A stretch of 5,710 nt of DNA, from assembly GCA_002309875.1 (NCBI GenBank), contig DBYM01000066.1:15291-21000 (forward strand), given 5' to 3'. Numbering within the stretch: the first letter of the stretch is position 1; every line of letters begins with the position of its first letter. This stretch comes from Cyanobacteria bacterium UBA1186 (GTDB lineage Bacteria > Cyanobacteriota > Vampirovibrionia > Gastranaerophilales > Gastranaerophilaceae). Position numbers and translations under genes: made by a program. The notes under the pieces were generated by a model. That model made no database searches. It saw only the letters and a list, made by a program, of their open reading frames with translations, and was not told the origin of the DNA. Shown piece after piece: positions 5,600 through 5,710 of this stretch.

Positions 5600-5710
5600 T
5601 TAAGAAAAGCCCTCGTCCGATTAGTATCAGTCGGCTGAAAATGTTGCCACTCTTACACCTCTGACCTATCAACGTTGTCATCTGCAACGGGACTTACTAG
5701 CTTATGCTAT
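5600..5710 (-). rRNA. rrl: 23S ribosomal RNA, 3' end (partial, cut by window edge)
   Basis: On the minus strand the last part of the window matches the end of 23S rRNA. It includes GTTGATAGGTCAGAGGTGTAAG and then GACTGATACTAATCGGACGAGGGCTT, the counterpart of the conserved GGTACTAAT...GAGGCTT end. The 3' boundary near 5600 is set by comparing the distance after ACTAAT with the E. coli molecule, and it is approximate to a few bases. The rest of the gene lies beyond the window. Confidence 0.93.

Overview
The window is a compact, moderately AT-rich bacterial chromosomal segment. It holds two converging gene blocks and the 3' end of a ribosomal RNA operon. The lineage cannot be fixed from the sequence. 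An MCE/MlaD-type protein points to a diderm cell envelope. RNase Y with a YmdB-type phosphodiesterase next to it, a class III prepilin with a DVNGxxGPN-type motif, and the general composition would fit a non-proteobacterial diderm. The gut cyanobacterial-sister group Gastranaerophilales (Vampirovibrionia/Melainabacteria) is one candidate, but this is a weak inference.

Plus-strand block (1-3795): the 3' part of rny (RNase Y), a YmdB/TIGR00282 metallophosphoesterase, a TrpH/YciV-like PHP phosphoesterase, a type IV prepilin-like protein and a LOG-family (TIGR00730) phosphoribohydrolase. Gaps are +10, -17 (overlap), +15 and -8 (overlap), so this reads as one operon. Two of the genes start at TTG just after a near-perfect Shine-Dalgarno sequence placed inside the end of the preceding gene. 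The first three products form a plausible RNA-turnover set: endonuclease, 2',3'-cyclic nucleotide phosphodiesterase, and an RNA-fragment or bisphosphate-nucleotide phosphatase.

Minus-strand block (3796-5098): a short membrane-anchored MCE protein is followed, with an 11-bp overlap, by upp (uracil phosphoribosyltransferase). A good sigma70-type promoter lies so close to the MCE start codon that the transcript would be nearly leaderless. The stop codons of the LOG gene and upp abut with no intergenic base and no visible terminator.

Minus-strand rRNA (5391-5710): the 3' end of 23S rRNA, a spacer of about 95 bp without a tRNA, a complete 5S rRNA, then a strong hairpin terminator. About 120 bp further on, a second copy of the 15-nt end of the 5S region is followed by a second terminator. 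This looks like the relic of a duplicated 5S tail. No CRISPR array, insertion sequence or phage gene is visible, and the window is mostly housekeeping. Its less ordinary parts are the operon composition, the duplicated 5S tail and the zero-gap convergent junction.
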